From contig NZ_JAKGTI010000003.1 in NCBI RefSeq assembly GCF_021568695.1, positions 336,043 to 400,042 on the forward strand: a DNA stretch of 64,000 bases. The letters are read 5' to 3'. The position numbers were made by a program, and so were the translations under genes. Positions 50,416 through 59,084 of this stretch are shown piece after piece. This DNA comes from Maritalea mediterranea. GTDB taxonomy: Bacteria; Pseudomonadota; Alphaproteobacteria; Rhizobiales; Devosiaceae. Each line of letters opens with the position of its first letter. The stretch's first letter is position 1. Under the pieces are notes generated by a model. The model ran no database searches. It had not been told where the DNA came from and saw nothing but the letters and a program-made list of their open reading frames with translations.

Positions 50416-52557
50416 TTAGATGCTCCCGATGGTTTTCAGCTTGGCGCGGGGATGCACTTCGTTCTGGCTCATCACCACCGTTTGTGGCCGGAAACGCTCG
50501 ATGATGGAGCGCACATGCGGGCGAATGGAAGGTGAGGTGATCAGTACAGGCAATTCACCCACTTGCGCGGCTTCTTCAAAGGCCTGCTGCACTGCCTGAA
50601 TAAATTCATGCAGGCGGGAGGGGGCCATGGCCAGATGGCGCTCGCTGCCTTCACCCACCATGGCGTCGGCAAAGTCGCTTTCCCACCCGTGGGAGAGTGT
50701 GATGATGGGCAAATTGCCATCGGGCCCGGAATTGGACGCGCACAATTGTCGGGCGAGGCGGGTGCGCACATGTTCGGCCATTTGCTTGGCACTGGCGGCG
50801 CTGCCAGCCACTTCGGCGATGCCTTCGAGTATGGTGGGCAGGTCGCGAATGGAAACGCGTTCTGCCAACAAAATTTGCAGCACACGCTGGATGCCGGATA
50901 CGGAAATCAGGTTGGGCACAATATCGTCCACCAGCTTTTGCTGGTCTGCTGGCAAATTGTTCAACAGTTCCTGCACATTGGCGTAAGACAGCAGGTCAGA
51001 CACATTGGCCTTCAAAATTTCGGTCAAATGGGTGGAGATCACCGAGGCCGGGTCGACGATGGTATAGCCCTTGATCTCCGCTTCATCGCGCAGGCCGCTA
51101 TCGATCCAGGTGGCGGGCAGGCCGAATGTGGGCTCAATGGTGTGGGTGCCGGGCAGGTCGATCTGATTGCCCATCGGGTCCATCACCATATATTGGCTGG
51201 GATAGACTTCACCGCCGCCGGAATCTACTTCCTTGATCCGCACCACATATTGGTTGGGCTCAAGCTGCATATTGTCGAGAATGCGCACAGAAGGCATCAA
51301 AATGCCCATATCGGTGGCCAACTGGCGGCGCAGGGCTTTGATCTGCTCAGTCAGGCGGTCGGTGCCGGTTTCGTCCTCTTTCACCATGGACAAAAGCCCA
51401 TAGCCCAGCTCCAGCTTCAATTCGTCCATCTTCAGCGCGTCGCGGATGGGCGGTTCCTTGGCGGCGGTTTCTTTTTCCTCAACCTCTTTGGCCGTTGTTT
51501 CGGCCAGCACATCAGCTTCTTTCTTGTCGATTATGCTGCGGGAGCGATAGGCGAGATAGCCCATGCCGCCTGCCAAGGCCAAGAAGGGCAGGGCCGGCAT
51601 GCCCGGCAGAATGGCCATGATGGCCATGACACCTGCGGTCATGCCCAAGGCGCGCGGGTAGCCGGTGAACTGTTCGGCCAGGGCCTGGTTGGCGCTGCCG
51701 GTGACGCCGGCTTTAGAGACCAGCAAGCCTGCCGCAGTGGACACGATCAGCGCCGGGATTTGTGAGACAAGGCCATCGCCCACGGTCAGCAAAGTATAAT
51801 TGTTGGCCGCTTCATTGAGCGACAATTGCTGTTGTCCGACCCCGATGATGATGCCCGCAATGATGTTGATGAAGGTAATCAATAGGCCCGCAATCGCGTC
51901 ACCGCGTACGAACTTTGAGGCACCGTCCATCGCCCCGAAAAACGAGCTTTCATCTTCCAGATCCTTGCGGCGCTTGCGGGCCTGGTCTTCGTCGATAAGG
52001 CCAGCGGAAAGATCGGCGTCAATCGCCATCTGCTTGCCGGGCATGGCATCAAGGGTGAAGCGGGCCGCCACTTCGGCGATCCGGCCGGAGCCTTTGGTGA
52101 TCACGATAAAGTTCACAATGATCAGGATGGCAAAGACAATGATCCCGATCACAAAATTACCCTGCATCACAAAGTTGCCGAAGGCTTCAATGACATTGCC
52201 TGCCGCGTCGGTGCCCAAATGGCCATTCGCCAGGATCAGCCGGGTCGAGGCGAGGTTAAGCGCCAGCCGCATCATGGCGGCGATCAGCAACACTGTGGGG
52301 AAGGCCGAGAACTCCAGCGGCGTGCGGATAAACAAGGTGGTCATCATAATGAGCACAGAGAACACGATGGAAACCGCCAACAGCATATCGAGCATGATGG
52401 CGGGCATCGGCATGATCAGCACCACAAGGATGAAGATGATGCCAAAGGCCAGGGCAAAATCGCCCTGACGCAACAATTCAATCATGCGGCCGATCGAAGG
52501 CAGGCTGCGTGAAGGGGCTGTTTGGTCAGCTTGTTGCGTGGTTTGGCTGTCGCTCAT
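50416..52557 (-). CDS. flhA: Flagellar type III export gate FlhA
   Basis: FlhA forms the nonameric export gate of the flagellar secretion apparatus. The 713-residue protein has an eight-segment membrane half, starting LLRQGDFALAFGIIFILVVL, with the conserved cytoplasmic loop KGSGRIAEVAARFTLDAMPG, then KQMAIDADLSAGLIDEDQAR, and a soluble C-terminal half (LKMDELKLELGYGL-like opening, RDLPTILEGIAEVAG, then PVLITSPSIRPHVRSIIERF). Length is normal. It lies 18 bp downstream of flbD in the fliF operon, as in Caulobacter-like genomes. A GFA gene follows directly. Confidence 0.96.
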   Translation of the reverse strand: MSDSQTTQQADQTAPSRSLPSIGRMIELLRQGDFALAFGIIFILVVLIMPMPAIMLDMLLAVSIVFSVLIMMTTLFIRTPLEFSAFPTVLLIAAMMRLALNLASTRLILANGHLGTDAAGNVIEAFGNFVMQGNFVIGIIVFAILIIVNFIVITKGSGRIAEVAARFTLDAMPGKQMAIDADLSAGLIDEDQARKRRKDLEDESSFFGAMDGASKFVRGDAIAGLLITFINIIAGIIIGVGQQQLSLNEAANNYTLLTVGDGLVSQIPALIVSTAAGLLVSKAGVTGSANQALAEQFTGYPRALGMTAGVMAIMAILPGMPALPFLALAGGMGYLAYRSRSIIDKKEADVLAETTAKEVEEKETAAKEPPIRDALKMDELKLELGYGLLSMVKEDETGTDRLTEQIKALRRQLATDMGILMPSVRILDNMQLEPNQYVVRIKEVDSGGGEVYPSQYMVMDPMGNQIDLPGTHTIEPTFGLPATWIDSGLRDEAEIKGYTIVDPASVISTHLTEILKANVSDLLSYANVQELLNNLPADQQKLVDDIVPNLISVSGIQRVLQILLAERVSIRDLPTILEGIAEVAGSAASAKQMAEHVRTRLARQLCASNSGPDGNLPIITLSHGWESDFADAMVGEGSERHLAMAPSRLHEFIQAVQQAFEEAAQVGELPVLITSPSIRPHVRSIIERFRPQTVVMSQNEVHPRAKLKTIGSI

Positions 52558-52575
52558 TTAGGGTATGGCCTTTGA

Positions 52576-53946
52576 TTATGCTGCGCTGCCGCGATTCTCA
52601 CCGGGCGCGGGAATGAGTTCCCCATCTTGAGCATATTGGTTGAGCTTGTTGCGCAAGGTTCGGATAGATATCCCCAGAATGTTGGAAGCATGGGTGCGAT
52701 TGCCCAGGCAATGGTCAAGCGTATCGAGGATCAATTCCTTTTCCACATCGGCCACGGTGCGGCCCACCAAAGCGCGCGCGGCGGTCTCCGCCGTTTGCGC
52801 GGCCTGTGCGGCAATATTGTTGGCTTCTGCCGCTTCGGCCAGTCCGGTGCCATCCGGCAGACGGATGGATTGCACATCAATCTCATCTTCGGTGGCCAGC
52901 AAAACGGCGCGGTGCAAAGTGTTTTCCAGTTCGCGCACATTGCCCGGCCATGGGGCGCGCAGCAATTCTTCACGCGCCTCTTGTGACAATGGCCGTTCGT
53001 CCACGCCATTGGCTTGGGCATATTTTTTGATGAAGTGATCGGCCAATACCGGAATGTCGCCGGGGCGTTCGCGCAGGGCGGGAATTTTCAAATTCACCAC
53101 ATTGAGGCGGAACAGCAAATCCTCGCGGAACTGCCCATCTTTCACGCTTTGCGCCAGATCGCGGTTGGAGGTGGCGAGAATGCGAATATCCACCGGCACT
53201 GGTTTGTTGCCGCCGACACGGTCGATTACCCGTTCTTGGATGGCGCGCAGCAATTTGGCTTGCAGGCGAATGTCCATTTCGGAAATCTCGTCCAGCAGCA
53301 ATGTGCCACCATTGGCTTCTTCAAATTTGCCGATCCGGCGACCCACCGCGCCGGTAAAGGCGCCTTTTTCGTGGCCGAATAGTTCTGATTCCAGCAAATT
53401 GTCGGGGATGGCCGCGCAGTTGATCGAGATAAACGGCTTTGCCGCGCGCTTGGAATGGGCGTGCACATATTTGGCAATCACTTCCTTACCGGTGCCGCTT
53501 TCGCCAGTGATCAACACGCTGGCATCAGACGGGGCAATCTGATCGGCCAGCTTGACCAACTTGGCCATTGAAGGGTCGCGGTGAATAAAGTCGGAATTTT
53601 CCTGTGCGACCGCCTGAATGATCGCGGCGATCAGCTCGGCGTCCGGGGGCAGCGGGATATATTCTTTGGCGCCGGCGCGAATGGCGTTCACGGCGGCGGC
53701 GGCATTGGTTTCGGTGCCGCAGGCCACCACGGGAATGTGAATGCGTTCGGCTTCAAGTGCCGCCAACAAACCGGGAATATCGGCCATCACATCGGCCAGC
53801 AGCAAATCAGCGCCGCGCCCGGCCCTAAGGCTCGCCATGGCCACGTCAATGCTTTCAGCATGGGCCACTTTTGCCCCGCCTTGCATGGCCAGTTTGGTCG
53901 CTTCGCTCAATTGGCCTTCGAGTGCACCAATAATCAGAAGTCGCAT
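52576..53946 (-). CDS. flbD: Sigma-54-dependent flagellar regulator FlbD
   Basis: FlbD activates late flagellar genes from sigma-54 promoters in Caulobacter and represses the fliF operon. The 456-residue protein has a degenerate receiver domain (LLLADVMADIPGLL replaces the usual phospho-acceptor context), an AAA+ domain with Walker A GESGTGKE (148-155), the sigma-54 contact loop GAFTGA (195-200), Walker B TLLLDEISEMD, and a Fis-type helix-turn-helix at the C-terminus (NRTHASNILGISIRTLRNKL). It lies 10 bp after fliN. A good sigma-54 promoter lies upstream of fliK in this window and is a probable target. Confidence 0.93.
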   Translation of the reverse strand: MRLLIIGALEGQLSEATKLAMQGGAKVAHAESIDVAMASLRAGRGADLLLADVMADIPGLLAALEAERIHIPVVACGTETNAAAAVNAIRAGAKEYIPLPPDAELIAAIIQAVAQENSDFIHRDPSMAKLVKLADQIAPSDASVLITGESGTGKEVIAKYVHAHSKRAAKPFISINCAAIPDNLLESELFGHEKGAFTGAVGRRIGKFEEANGGTLLLDEISEMDIRLQAKLLRAIQERVIDRVGGNKPVPVDIRILATSNRDLAQSVKDGQFREDLLFRLNVVNLKIPALRERPGDIPVLADHFIKKYAQANGVDERPLSQEAREELLRAPWPGNVRELENTLHRAVLLATEDEIDVQSIRLPDGTGLAEAAEANNIAAQAAQTAETAARALVGRTVADVEKELILDTLDHCLGNRTHASNILGISIRTLRNKLNQYAQDGELIPAPGENRGSAA

Positions 53947-53956
53947 TTTGTCACCC

Positions 53957-54325
53957 CTAGTTCGCCTTGATAATTTCGGTCATGGTGATGCCGAGCTTGT
54001 TCTCGACCAATACAATTTCACCACGCGCCACCAGGCGATCGTTTACATAAATATCAATGGCCTCGCCCACTTGGCGATCCAACTCCACAATGGTTCCTGT
54101 ATCCATCTGCAACAATTTGGCGACCGGCATGCGGGTGCGGCCCAAAACGGCTGAGATGCGTACAGGAACGTCAAACACGGCCTCAAGATCCGCCGCGTTT
54201 TTATCGTCGTTGCCGCCTTCGTCGCGCGCACTATCGTCGGGACGTTGCTGCATTTCCTCCAGCTCATTCGCCATGTCGGCAAGAGATGGGCCATCATTTT
54301 CAACTGGATCGTCCGTATCGCTCAT
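53957..54325 (-). CDS. fliN: Flagellar switch protein FliN
   Basis: FliN forms the lower part of the motor C-ring and takes part in switching and export. The 122-residue protein has an acidic N-terminal tail (~1-45) and the SpoA domain at the end: VFDVPVRISAVLGRTRMPVA, LLQMDTGTIVELDRQVGEAI, DIYVNDRLVARGEIVLVENK, LGITMTEII. Start and upstream stop abut (TAAATG with fliH). It is the fourth gene of the fliF operon. Confidence 0.95.
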   Translation of the reverse strand: MSDTDDPVENDGPSLADMANELEEMQQRPDDSARDEGGNDDKNAADLEAVFDVPVRISAVLGRTRMPVAKLLQMDTGTIVELDRQVGEAIDIYVNDRLVARGEIVLVENKLGITMTEIIKAN

Positions 54326-55042
54326 TTAAACTTCCTCTCCAATCAACATGTCAGCATTGGGCAATTCATCTTGAATTGTCTCTTGCTGCTGCGCGGTTGT
54401 ATTGGCCGTTTCAGGGTGGGGATCCCGCCCGGTTTTTGCCCTGACATACTGGGCCACTTTGTCTTCAATCTGCTGGGCGATGGCATCAAATTCACGCACC
54501 AGCCCGCCATCAGACCATTCAATGCGGCAATCGCCCATTGGAATGTCCGGCTCGCCTAGAATAATAAGGCGGCCTTCAAAGCCTGCATTGGCGGCATGTT
54601 CTTCGGCAATTTGCTTGATGTGCTCGCTCAATTCTTCATTGCAGCGTATGGCCACATGGCCTGGCCGCGTCAAGGTGGATAGGCAGTCTGCCAACAGCGC
54701 CTTTATTTCTGTGTCTGGCTGGGCCGCCACCAGGTGGCTGGCCAATTTTTTGCCCACGCTTGCGCCCATTTGGGCGGCATTGGCCAAATGCTCTTTTTGC
54801 GCATTGTCCATGGCGGCATTAAAGGCATTGCCTTGTGCTGCCAGACTTTGGGTCGCGGCCACCAATTGCTGTAGCGCCTGGGTTTGAGCACTTTCCTCCC
54901 CTTCGGCATAGCCGGCGGCATGCCCTTCAGCGCGAGCTCTTTCGAGCATTTGGTTGAGTTGTCGATCCTCAATCAATTGCGTGTCGCGTGTGGCCTTGGA
55001 CAGGTCGAGATCAAAATTGAATTTTGCGGGTTGCGCCATCAT
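54326..55042 (-). CDS. fliH: Flagellar assembly protein FliH
   Basis: FliH links the ATPase FliI to the C-ring and export gate. The 238-residue protein has a charged N-terminal helix with a GxxxG-like stretch (GHAAGYAEGEE), a long helical middle, and a C-terminal domain (LIILGEPDIPMGDCRIEWSD) with the typical G-D-C-R-I-E-W motif seen in FliH/FlbE. The family diverges strongly, so position between fliG and fliN counts in the call. In Caulobacter the equivalent gene is known as flbE. Start abuts the fliG stop. Confidence 0.9.
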   Translation of the reverse strand: MMAQPAKFNFDLDLSKATRDTQLIEDRQLNQMLERARAEGHAAGYAEGEESAQTQALQQLVAATQSLAAQGNAFNAAMDNAQKEHLANAAQMGASVGKKLASHLVAAQPDTEIKALLADCLSTLTRPGHVAIRCNEELSEHIKQIAEEHAANAGFEGRLIILGEPDIPMGDCRIEWSDGGLVREFDAIAQQIEDKVAQYVRAKTGRDPHPETANTTAQQQETIQDELPNADMLIGEEV

Positions 55043-56110
55043 CTATCCAATCATCTCTTCTTCATTGCCGCCTTTGGCGATCACGATTTCGCCTTTGGCA
55101 GCCAGATCTTTGGCCAGATTGACCATGCCGGATTGGGCCTCATCCACATCCTTAAGCCGCACAGGTCCCATGGCATCCATATCGTCGCGCATCATCTTGG
55201 CGGCGCGCGCAGACATATTGGCCAAGAACTTTTCTTTGGTTTCGTCGTTTGCGCCTTTCAAGGCGAGAGTCAGCAATGGTTTTTCCACTTGCTGCAACAC
55301 GGTTTGGATGGCGGTGCCGTCCAAATTGCCCAGATCCTCGAAGGTAAACATCAAAGCCTTAATGCGCTCGGCAGACTCCAAATTGCGTTCTTCCAAGGCG
55401 GTGAGGAAGCGGGCTTCTGTCTGGCGGTCAAAGGCGTTGAAGATGTCAGCCATTTGTTCGTGGCTGTCGCGACGGCGCGTATGCGACAGGGTCGACATAA
55501 ACTCTGTGCGCAAGGTGTTTTCGATCTTCTCGACGATTTCTTTTTGCACGGGTTCGATGGCCAGCATGCGCTGGATAACATCCAGGGCCAGATCATCGGG
55601 CAAATTGGCCAACACTTTCGAGGCGTGCTCTGTGGAGATTTTGGTCAAGACCACCGAGATGGTTTGCGGATATTCGTTTTTCAAAAAGCTCGCCAGCACG
55701 TCTTCTTGCACATTGGAGAGTTTTTCCCAGATGTTCCGACCGGCCGGACCGCGGATTTCTTCCATAATCATGTCCACCCGTTCTTGCGGCAGGAAGGACA
55801 GCAGCAACCGCTCGGTGGAATCCACATTGCCGGCCAGATCGCCATTGGTGGTCAGGCTGGTGATGAACTGCACGAAAAGCGTGTCGAGCATGTCTTGGGT
55901 AATCGGCCCCAATTGTGACATGGCGCGCGAGAGCTGACGGATCTCAATATCATCCAACTCTTTGAAAATCGGTTTGCCATAGTCTGGTCCCAACGCCAAA
56001 AGCAAGACGGCAGCCTTCTCGTCTCCCGCCAGCTCCCGCTGGTTGGCATCTGCTTCAACAACCAATTGTTGTTGTTGGTTCGCCAGTTCTGTGCTCGGTG
56101 TTTCGGCCAT
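55043..56110 (-). CDS. fliG: Flagellar motor switch protein FliG
   Basis: FliG is the C-ring protein that meets the stator and produces torque. The 355-residue protein shows the three-domain pattern: N-terminal GDEKAAVLLLALGPDYGKPI, middle domain with the EYPQTISVVLTKISTEHASK block (a variant of the EHPQ motif) and the motor domain at the C-terminus (FTFEDLGNLDGTAIQTVLQ, ANMSARAAKMMRDDMD) with conserved charged residues. It follows fliF after 2 bp and abuts fliH. Confidence 0.96.
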   Translation of the reverse strand: MAETPSTELANQQQQLVVEADANQRELAGDEKAAVLLLALGPDYGKPIFKELDDIEIRQLSRAMSQLGPITQDMLDTLFVQFITSLTTNGDLAGNVDSTERLLLSFLPQERVDMIMEEIRGPAGRNIWEKLSNVQEDVLASFLKNEYPQTISVVLTKISTEHASKVLANLPDDLALDVIQRMLAIEPVQKEIVEKIENTLRTEFMSTLSHTRRRDSHEQMADIFNAFDRQTEARFLTALEERNLESAERIKALMFTFEDLGNLDGTAIQTVLQQVEKPLLTLALKGANDETKEKFLANMSARAAKMMRDDMDAMGPVRLKDVDEAQSGMVNLAKDLAAKGEIVIAKGGNEEEMIG

Positions 56111-56112
56111 AT

Positions 56113-57747
56113 TTATGCTGCTTGGTTCAACCAGTTACGGATAATCATGGAGGCTTGTTTGGGGTTCTCTTCAACAAGCGCGCCTACTTTTTCAATTGCC
56201 TGGATTTGGGCATGTCCCATGCTTTGCACTTCGTCCAACCAGGCATCTTTGGCGGTGTTGCCGCGTGAATTTCCGTCGTCGCCATCGCCTGCTTCGGCTC
56301 TGGCTTTTTCAGCGGCGGCTGCTTCGGCGGCGGCCATTAATAAAGGCGTTTGATCTTCAGGCTCCAGCACCCGTTTGACCAAAGGCCGCATCACGAAGAA
56401 CACCAGTGCTAGGGCAATCAATAATGTAACAGCCATCTCGATGGCGGCAAACAGATCGTCACGGGTAAAGTCAAAAATGCTTGATTCAGATGGTTCAAAA
56501 TTTAATTCTGGCCGCTCTGCAAACTGCATATTGACCACTTCCACCTGGTCGCCGCGATCTGCGTCATAGCCGATGGCGGAGTTGACCAAGTTGCGGATCT
56601 GGTTGATTTCGTCCTGCGGCCGTGGGGCATAAGTTGCATTGCCTTCAGGTGTGGCTTCATAAACACCGTCAACAACCACTGCCACCGACAAACGCTTGAT
56701 TGCACCAGCTTCGATGATTTCAGTTTCAGTTACTTTGGAGATCTCATAATTGATGGTTTCCTCGGTGGTTGAGGACTGCTCAGAGCTGCCGCCATTTTCG
56801 CCTGCGTTCTGCGTCGCACCTGGCAATTCATTGGCCACAGAAACCTGGCCATTATTGGCCGGACCCTGGGCTTCGTTGGCCAGTTCGCGGGTTTGCGCTG
56901 AACGGATCACTTGGCCATTTGGGTCAAAGCTTTCAGACGTACGTGTCAGTCGGTTCATATCGAGTTCGGCGCTGACTTGCACACGTGCACGACCGGCACC
57001 CACCACATTTTCCAAAAGGTCCTCGAGGCGGTTGCGCAAGCGGCTTTCCACAGCCAGGGTGCGCTCCTCAATGGCGGTGGTCAGCATAGATTCTTCATCG
57101 CCCTGGGAGCCGGCGGCCAGCAACTTGCCGGCATTGTCGACAATGGACACCATGTTGGGGCTCAACCCGTCAACCGCTGAAGCCACGAGGTGTTGGACGG
57201 AGCGGATTTCGCCGGTAGAGAGCACGCCCCGTACTTCCAAAACGATGGAAGCAGAGGGTTGCTTGGCTTCACGACGGAACAGTTCACGTTCGGGCAGGAC
57301 CAAATGCACGCGGGCAGATTTGACCCGTGCCAAAGAGGAGATAGTGCGGGCCAACTCGCCTTCAAGGGCACGCAAATGGTTCACATTTTGCACAAAGCTT
57401 GTGGCGCCAAGGGTGTTTTGTTGATCAAAGATTTCATAGCCGACTTGGCCGCGGCTGGGCAGGCCACTTTCGGCCAGTTGCATGCGGATGGTGGTGATCT
57501 GGTCACGGGGCACGGAAATGGCTTCACCATCTCCCTTGATCTCAAAGGGAATGCCCATGGCCCGCAATTCTTTTGTGATCGCTGCCGAGTCATCAAAGGA
57601 CAAGCCTGTGTAGACTGGCGCCATTTGAGGCGTGGACACACGAAAGATCAGAAAGGCGAAAAAGCCGATCATGAGCACCGCCGTCACAGCCATTGCTGCC
57701 ACCCGCGCCAATCCCATCCTCGCCAAAATCGCTGAAAAACTATTCAC
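56113..57747 (-). CDS. fliF: Flagellar MS-ring protein FliF
   Basis: FliF forms the membrane ring on which the motor assembles. The 544-residue protein has an N-terminal membrane span (AVTAVLMIGFFAFLIF), the ring-building motif region PVYTGLSFDDSAAITKELRA, SLARVKSARVHLVLPERELF, NMVSIVDNAGKLLA, and a second span near ~436 (AAIEMAVTLLIALALVFFVM) before a cytoplasmic tail that binds FliG. It heads the operon fliF-fliG-fliH-fliN-flbD-flhA. A candidate CtrA site lies ~80-95 bp upstream. Confidence 0.96.
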   Translation of the reverse strand: MNSFSAILARMGLARVAAMAVTAVLMIGFFAFLIFRVSTPQMAPVYTGLSFDDSAAITKELRAMGIPFEIKGDGEAISVPRDQITTIRMQLAESGLPSRGQVGYEIFDQQNTLGATSFVQNVNHLRALEGELARTISSLARVKSARVHLVLPERELFRREAKQPSASIVLEVRGVLSTGEIRSVQHLVASAVDGLSPNMVSIVDNAGKLLAAGSQGDEESMLTTAIEERTLAVESRLRNRLEDLLENVVGAGRARVQVSAELDMNRLTRTSESFDPNGQVIRSAQTRELANEAQGPANNGQVSVANELPGATQNAGENGGSSEQSSTTEETINYEISKVTETEIIEAGAIKRLSVAVVVDGVYEATPEGNATYAPRPQDEINQIRNLVNSAIGYDADRGDQVEVVNMQFAERPELNFEPSESSIFDFTRDDLFAAIEMAVTLLIALALVFFVMRPLVKRVLEPEDQTPLLMAAAEAAAAEKARAEAGDGDDGNSRGNTAKDAWLDEVQSMGHAQIQAIEKVGALVEENPKQASMIIRNWLNQAA

Positions 57748-57826
57748 TATACCACCCGCATTACAAATGTCTGATTCGGTGGGAACTGAAGCAAAACCCC
57801 ACTGGGCAAAAATTACCTAGCAGAAG

Positions 57827-57842
57827 GTAAACATTGTATTAA
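57827..57842 (-). promoter_or_regulatory. Candidate CtrA-binding site upstream of fliF
   Basis: On the minus strand TTAA-TACAATG-TTTAC matches TTAA-N7-TTAAC with one mismatch, ~80 bp before the fliF start. fliF is a CtrA-controlled class II gene in Caulobacter. The site was found by eye and not scored. Confidence 0.4.
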
Positions 57843-57890
57843 CCATTCGGGCAAAGTGCATTAATTTGGGAAAAAAGTGGATTTATCAAC

Positions 57891-57920
57891 AAAAAGCCCG
57901 CCAAAAATGGCGGGCTTTTT
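57891..57920 (-). terminator. Terminator between sciP and fliF
   Basis: An eight-pair stem GCCCGCCA/TGGCGGGC with an AAAA loop (57896-57915) is flanked by A on one side and T on the other, so it can terminate in both directions. Its position after sciP isolates the fliF operon. Confidence 0.88.
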
Positions 57921-57971
57921 AAGGCGTTCGTTAAGCAGCCGGGCGAAATCTGCCGGGCTTAACTCACTGTG

Positions 57972-58250
57972 TTAAGATTCACGATAATGTTGCACCCAAG
58001 TGGTGCGCAAACCGGCCAAGCCATGCTTGTCGATGGAGGCTTGCCAGTTCAGAAATTCGTCAACGCTTAAGGTGTAGCGGGTGCAGGCCTCTTCGAGACT
58101 CAGCAAACCACCACGTACCGCGGCAACGACTTCTGCTTTTCGACGGATCACCCAACGCTTGGTATCGGTTGGGGGAAGATCGGCAATTGTTAACGGGCTG
58201 CCATCTGGCCCGATGACATATTTTACTCGAGGACGCATCTGTGCGGTCAT
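57972..58250 (-). CDS. sciP: CtrA inhibitor SciP (DUF1153)
   Basis: SciP binds CtrA and blocks its activation of promoters in flagellated Caulobacter swarmer cells. The 92-residue protein matches the family along its length: MRPRVKYVIGPDGSPLTIAD, then a helix-turn-helix with TKRWVIRRKAEVVAAVRGGL, SLEEACTRYTLSVDEFLNWQ and a HGLAGLRTTWVQHYR ending. The ATG at 58250 fits the conserved MTAQMRP start better than a GTG at 58259. It lies between flgD and the fliF operon, with its own terminator. With chpT and ctrA it completes the CtrA control set seen in the window. Confidence 0.93.
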   Translation of the reverse strand: MTAQMRPRVKYVIGPDGSPLTIADLPPTDTKRWVIRRKAEVVAAVRGGLLSLEEACTRYTLSVDEFLNWQASIDKHGLAGLRTTWVQHYRES

Positions 58251-58397
58251 TTTACTCACTACTCAAACCTGACCAAAAACTAATAGAGCCAGACTAGCCT
58301 GATGCTCTTAAAATTTGCCTAAGGCCTTGGTCAGATTTGATTAAGAGTTGAGAAAAATGCCGCAAACGCGCTCACTTAGCGGGTTTGGTGGCGATCG

Positions 58398-59075
58398 TTA
58401 TGCAGGTAAGCCCACCTTGGCCACCGCAGACATTTCCACTTTTGTCCCATTTACGACCAGAATGGGGTCGCCGCCCGCAAAGTCCACCGTCTCCACCATT
58501 CCGGCTGTCATGGTGTAGTGGTCAATTTTGCCGCCATTGCTGTCCAACGCCTCGATCGCGATGGAATATTTGCCCTCGGGGGCGAGGGTGCCATCGTTGG
58601 TCTTGCCATCCCAAGTGTAATCATTTTCACCTGATTCTAATGGGGCCTTTTCGGTAAAGACCACCGCGCCAGCGCTGTTTTTGATGGTGATGGTGGCCTC
58701 GGCCGCATCGCGCGTCATGCCATAGGTCCAAGTCGCATTGCCATCTTTGAGGTCTGCCTTATCAGAGAAAGCGGTGACCTGCTTGCCAATATAAGACACA
58801 GCTTGAGAGGAGATGTTTTGCTGATTGGTCGAGATCAGGGCTTCCAAAAACTCATTGGTTTTGAGTTGCTGCTCAACGCCGGTGAACTCCACCATCTGCG
58901 ACGTGAACTGGTTGGTGTCCAGCGGGTCAAGCGGGTTCTGGTTTTTCAATTGCGTGGTCAGGATCGACAAGAAGGTGTCGAAATTCTCAGCAATGGTTTT
59001 GCGTGAGCTGGCCAGTTCTGACTGTCCTGTCCCATTGCCGACGCCTGCCGCAGCAGATTGTGCGGGTAAAACCAT
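58398..59075 (-). CDS. flgD: Flagellar hook scaffold FlgD
   Basis: FlgD caps the growing hook and is needed for hook assembly. The 225-residue protein has the N-terminal family motif LTTQLKNQNPLDPLDTNQFT, then SQMVEFTGVEQQLKTNEFLE, and a C-terminal beta-rich part (GENDYTWDGKTNDGTLAPEG) that corresponds to the FlgD Ig/tudor domains. It starts 9 bp after the fliK stop, so the two form an operon behind the sigma-54 promoter upstream of fliK. sciP follows after ~147 bp. Confidence 0.94.
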   Translation of the reverse strand: MVLPAQSAAAGVGNGTGQSELASSRKTIAENFDTFLSILTTQLKNQNPLDPLDTNQFTSQMVEFTGVEQQLKTNEFLEALISTNQQNISSQAVSYIGKQVTAFSDKADLKDGNATWTYGMTRDAAEATITIKNSAGAVVFTEKAPLESGENDYTWDGKTNDGTLAPEGKYSIAIEALDSNGGKIDHYTMTAGMVETVDFAGGDPILVVNGTKVEMSAVAKVGLPA

Positions 59076-59084
59076 ATTATCCTC

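Noticed and set aside
57774-57800. A sigma-54 promoter upstream of fliF
   Set aside because: A GG...TTGC-like sequence is present but the spacing between the GG and GC elements is far too short.
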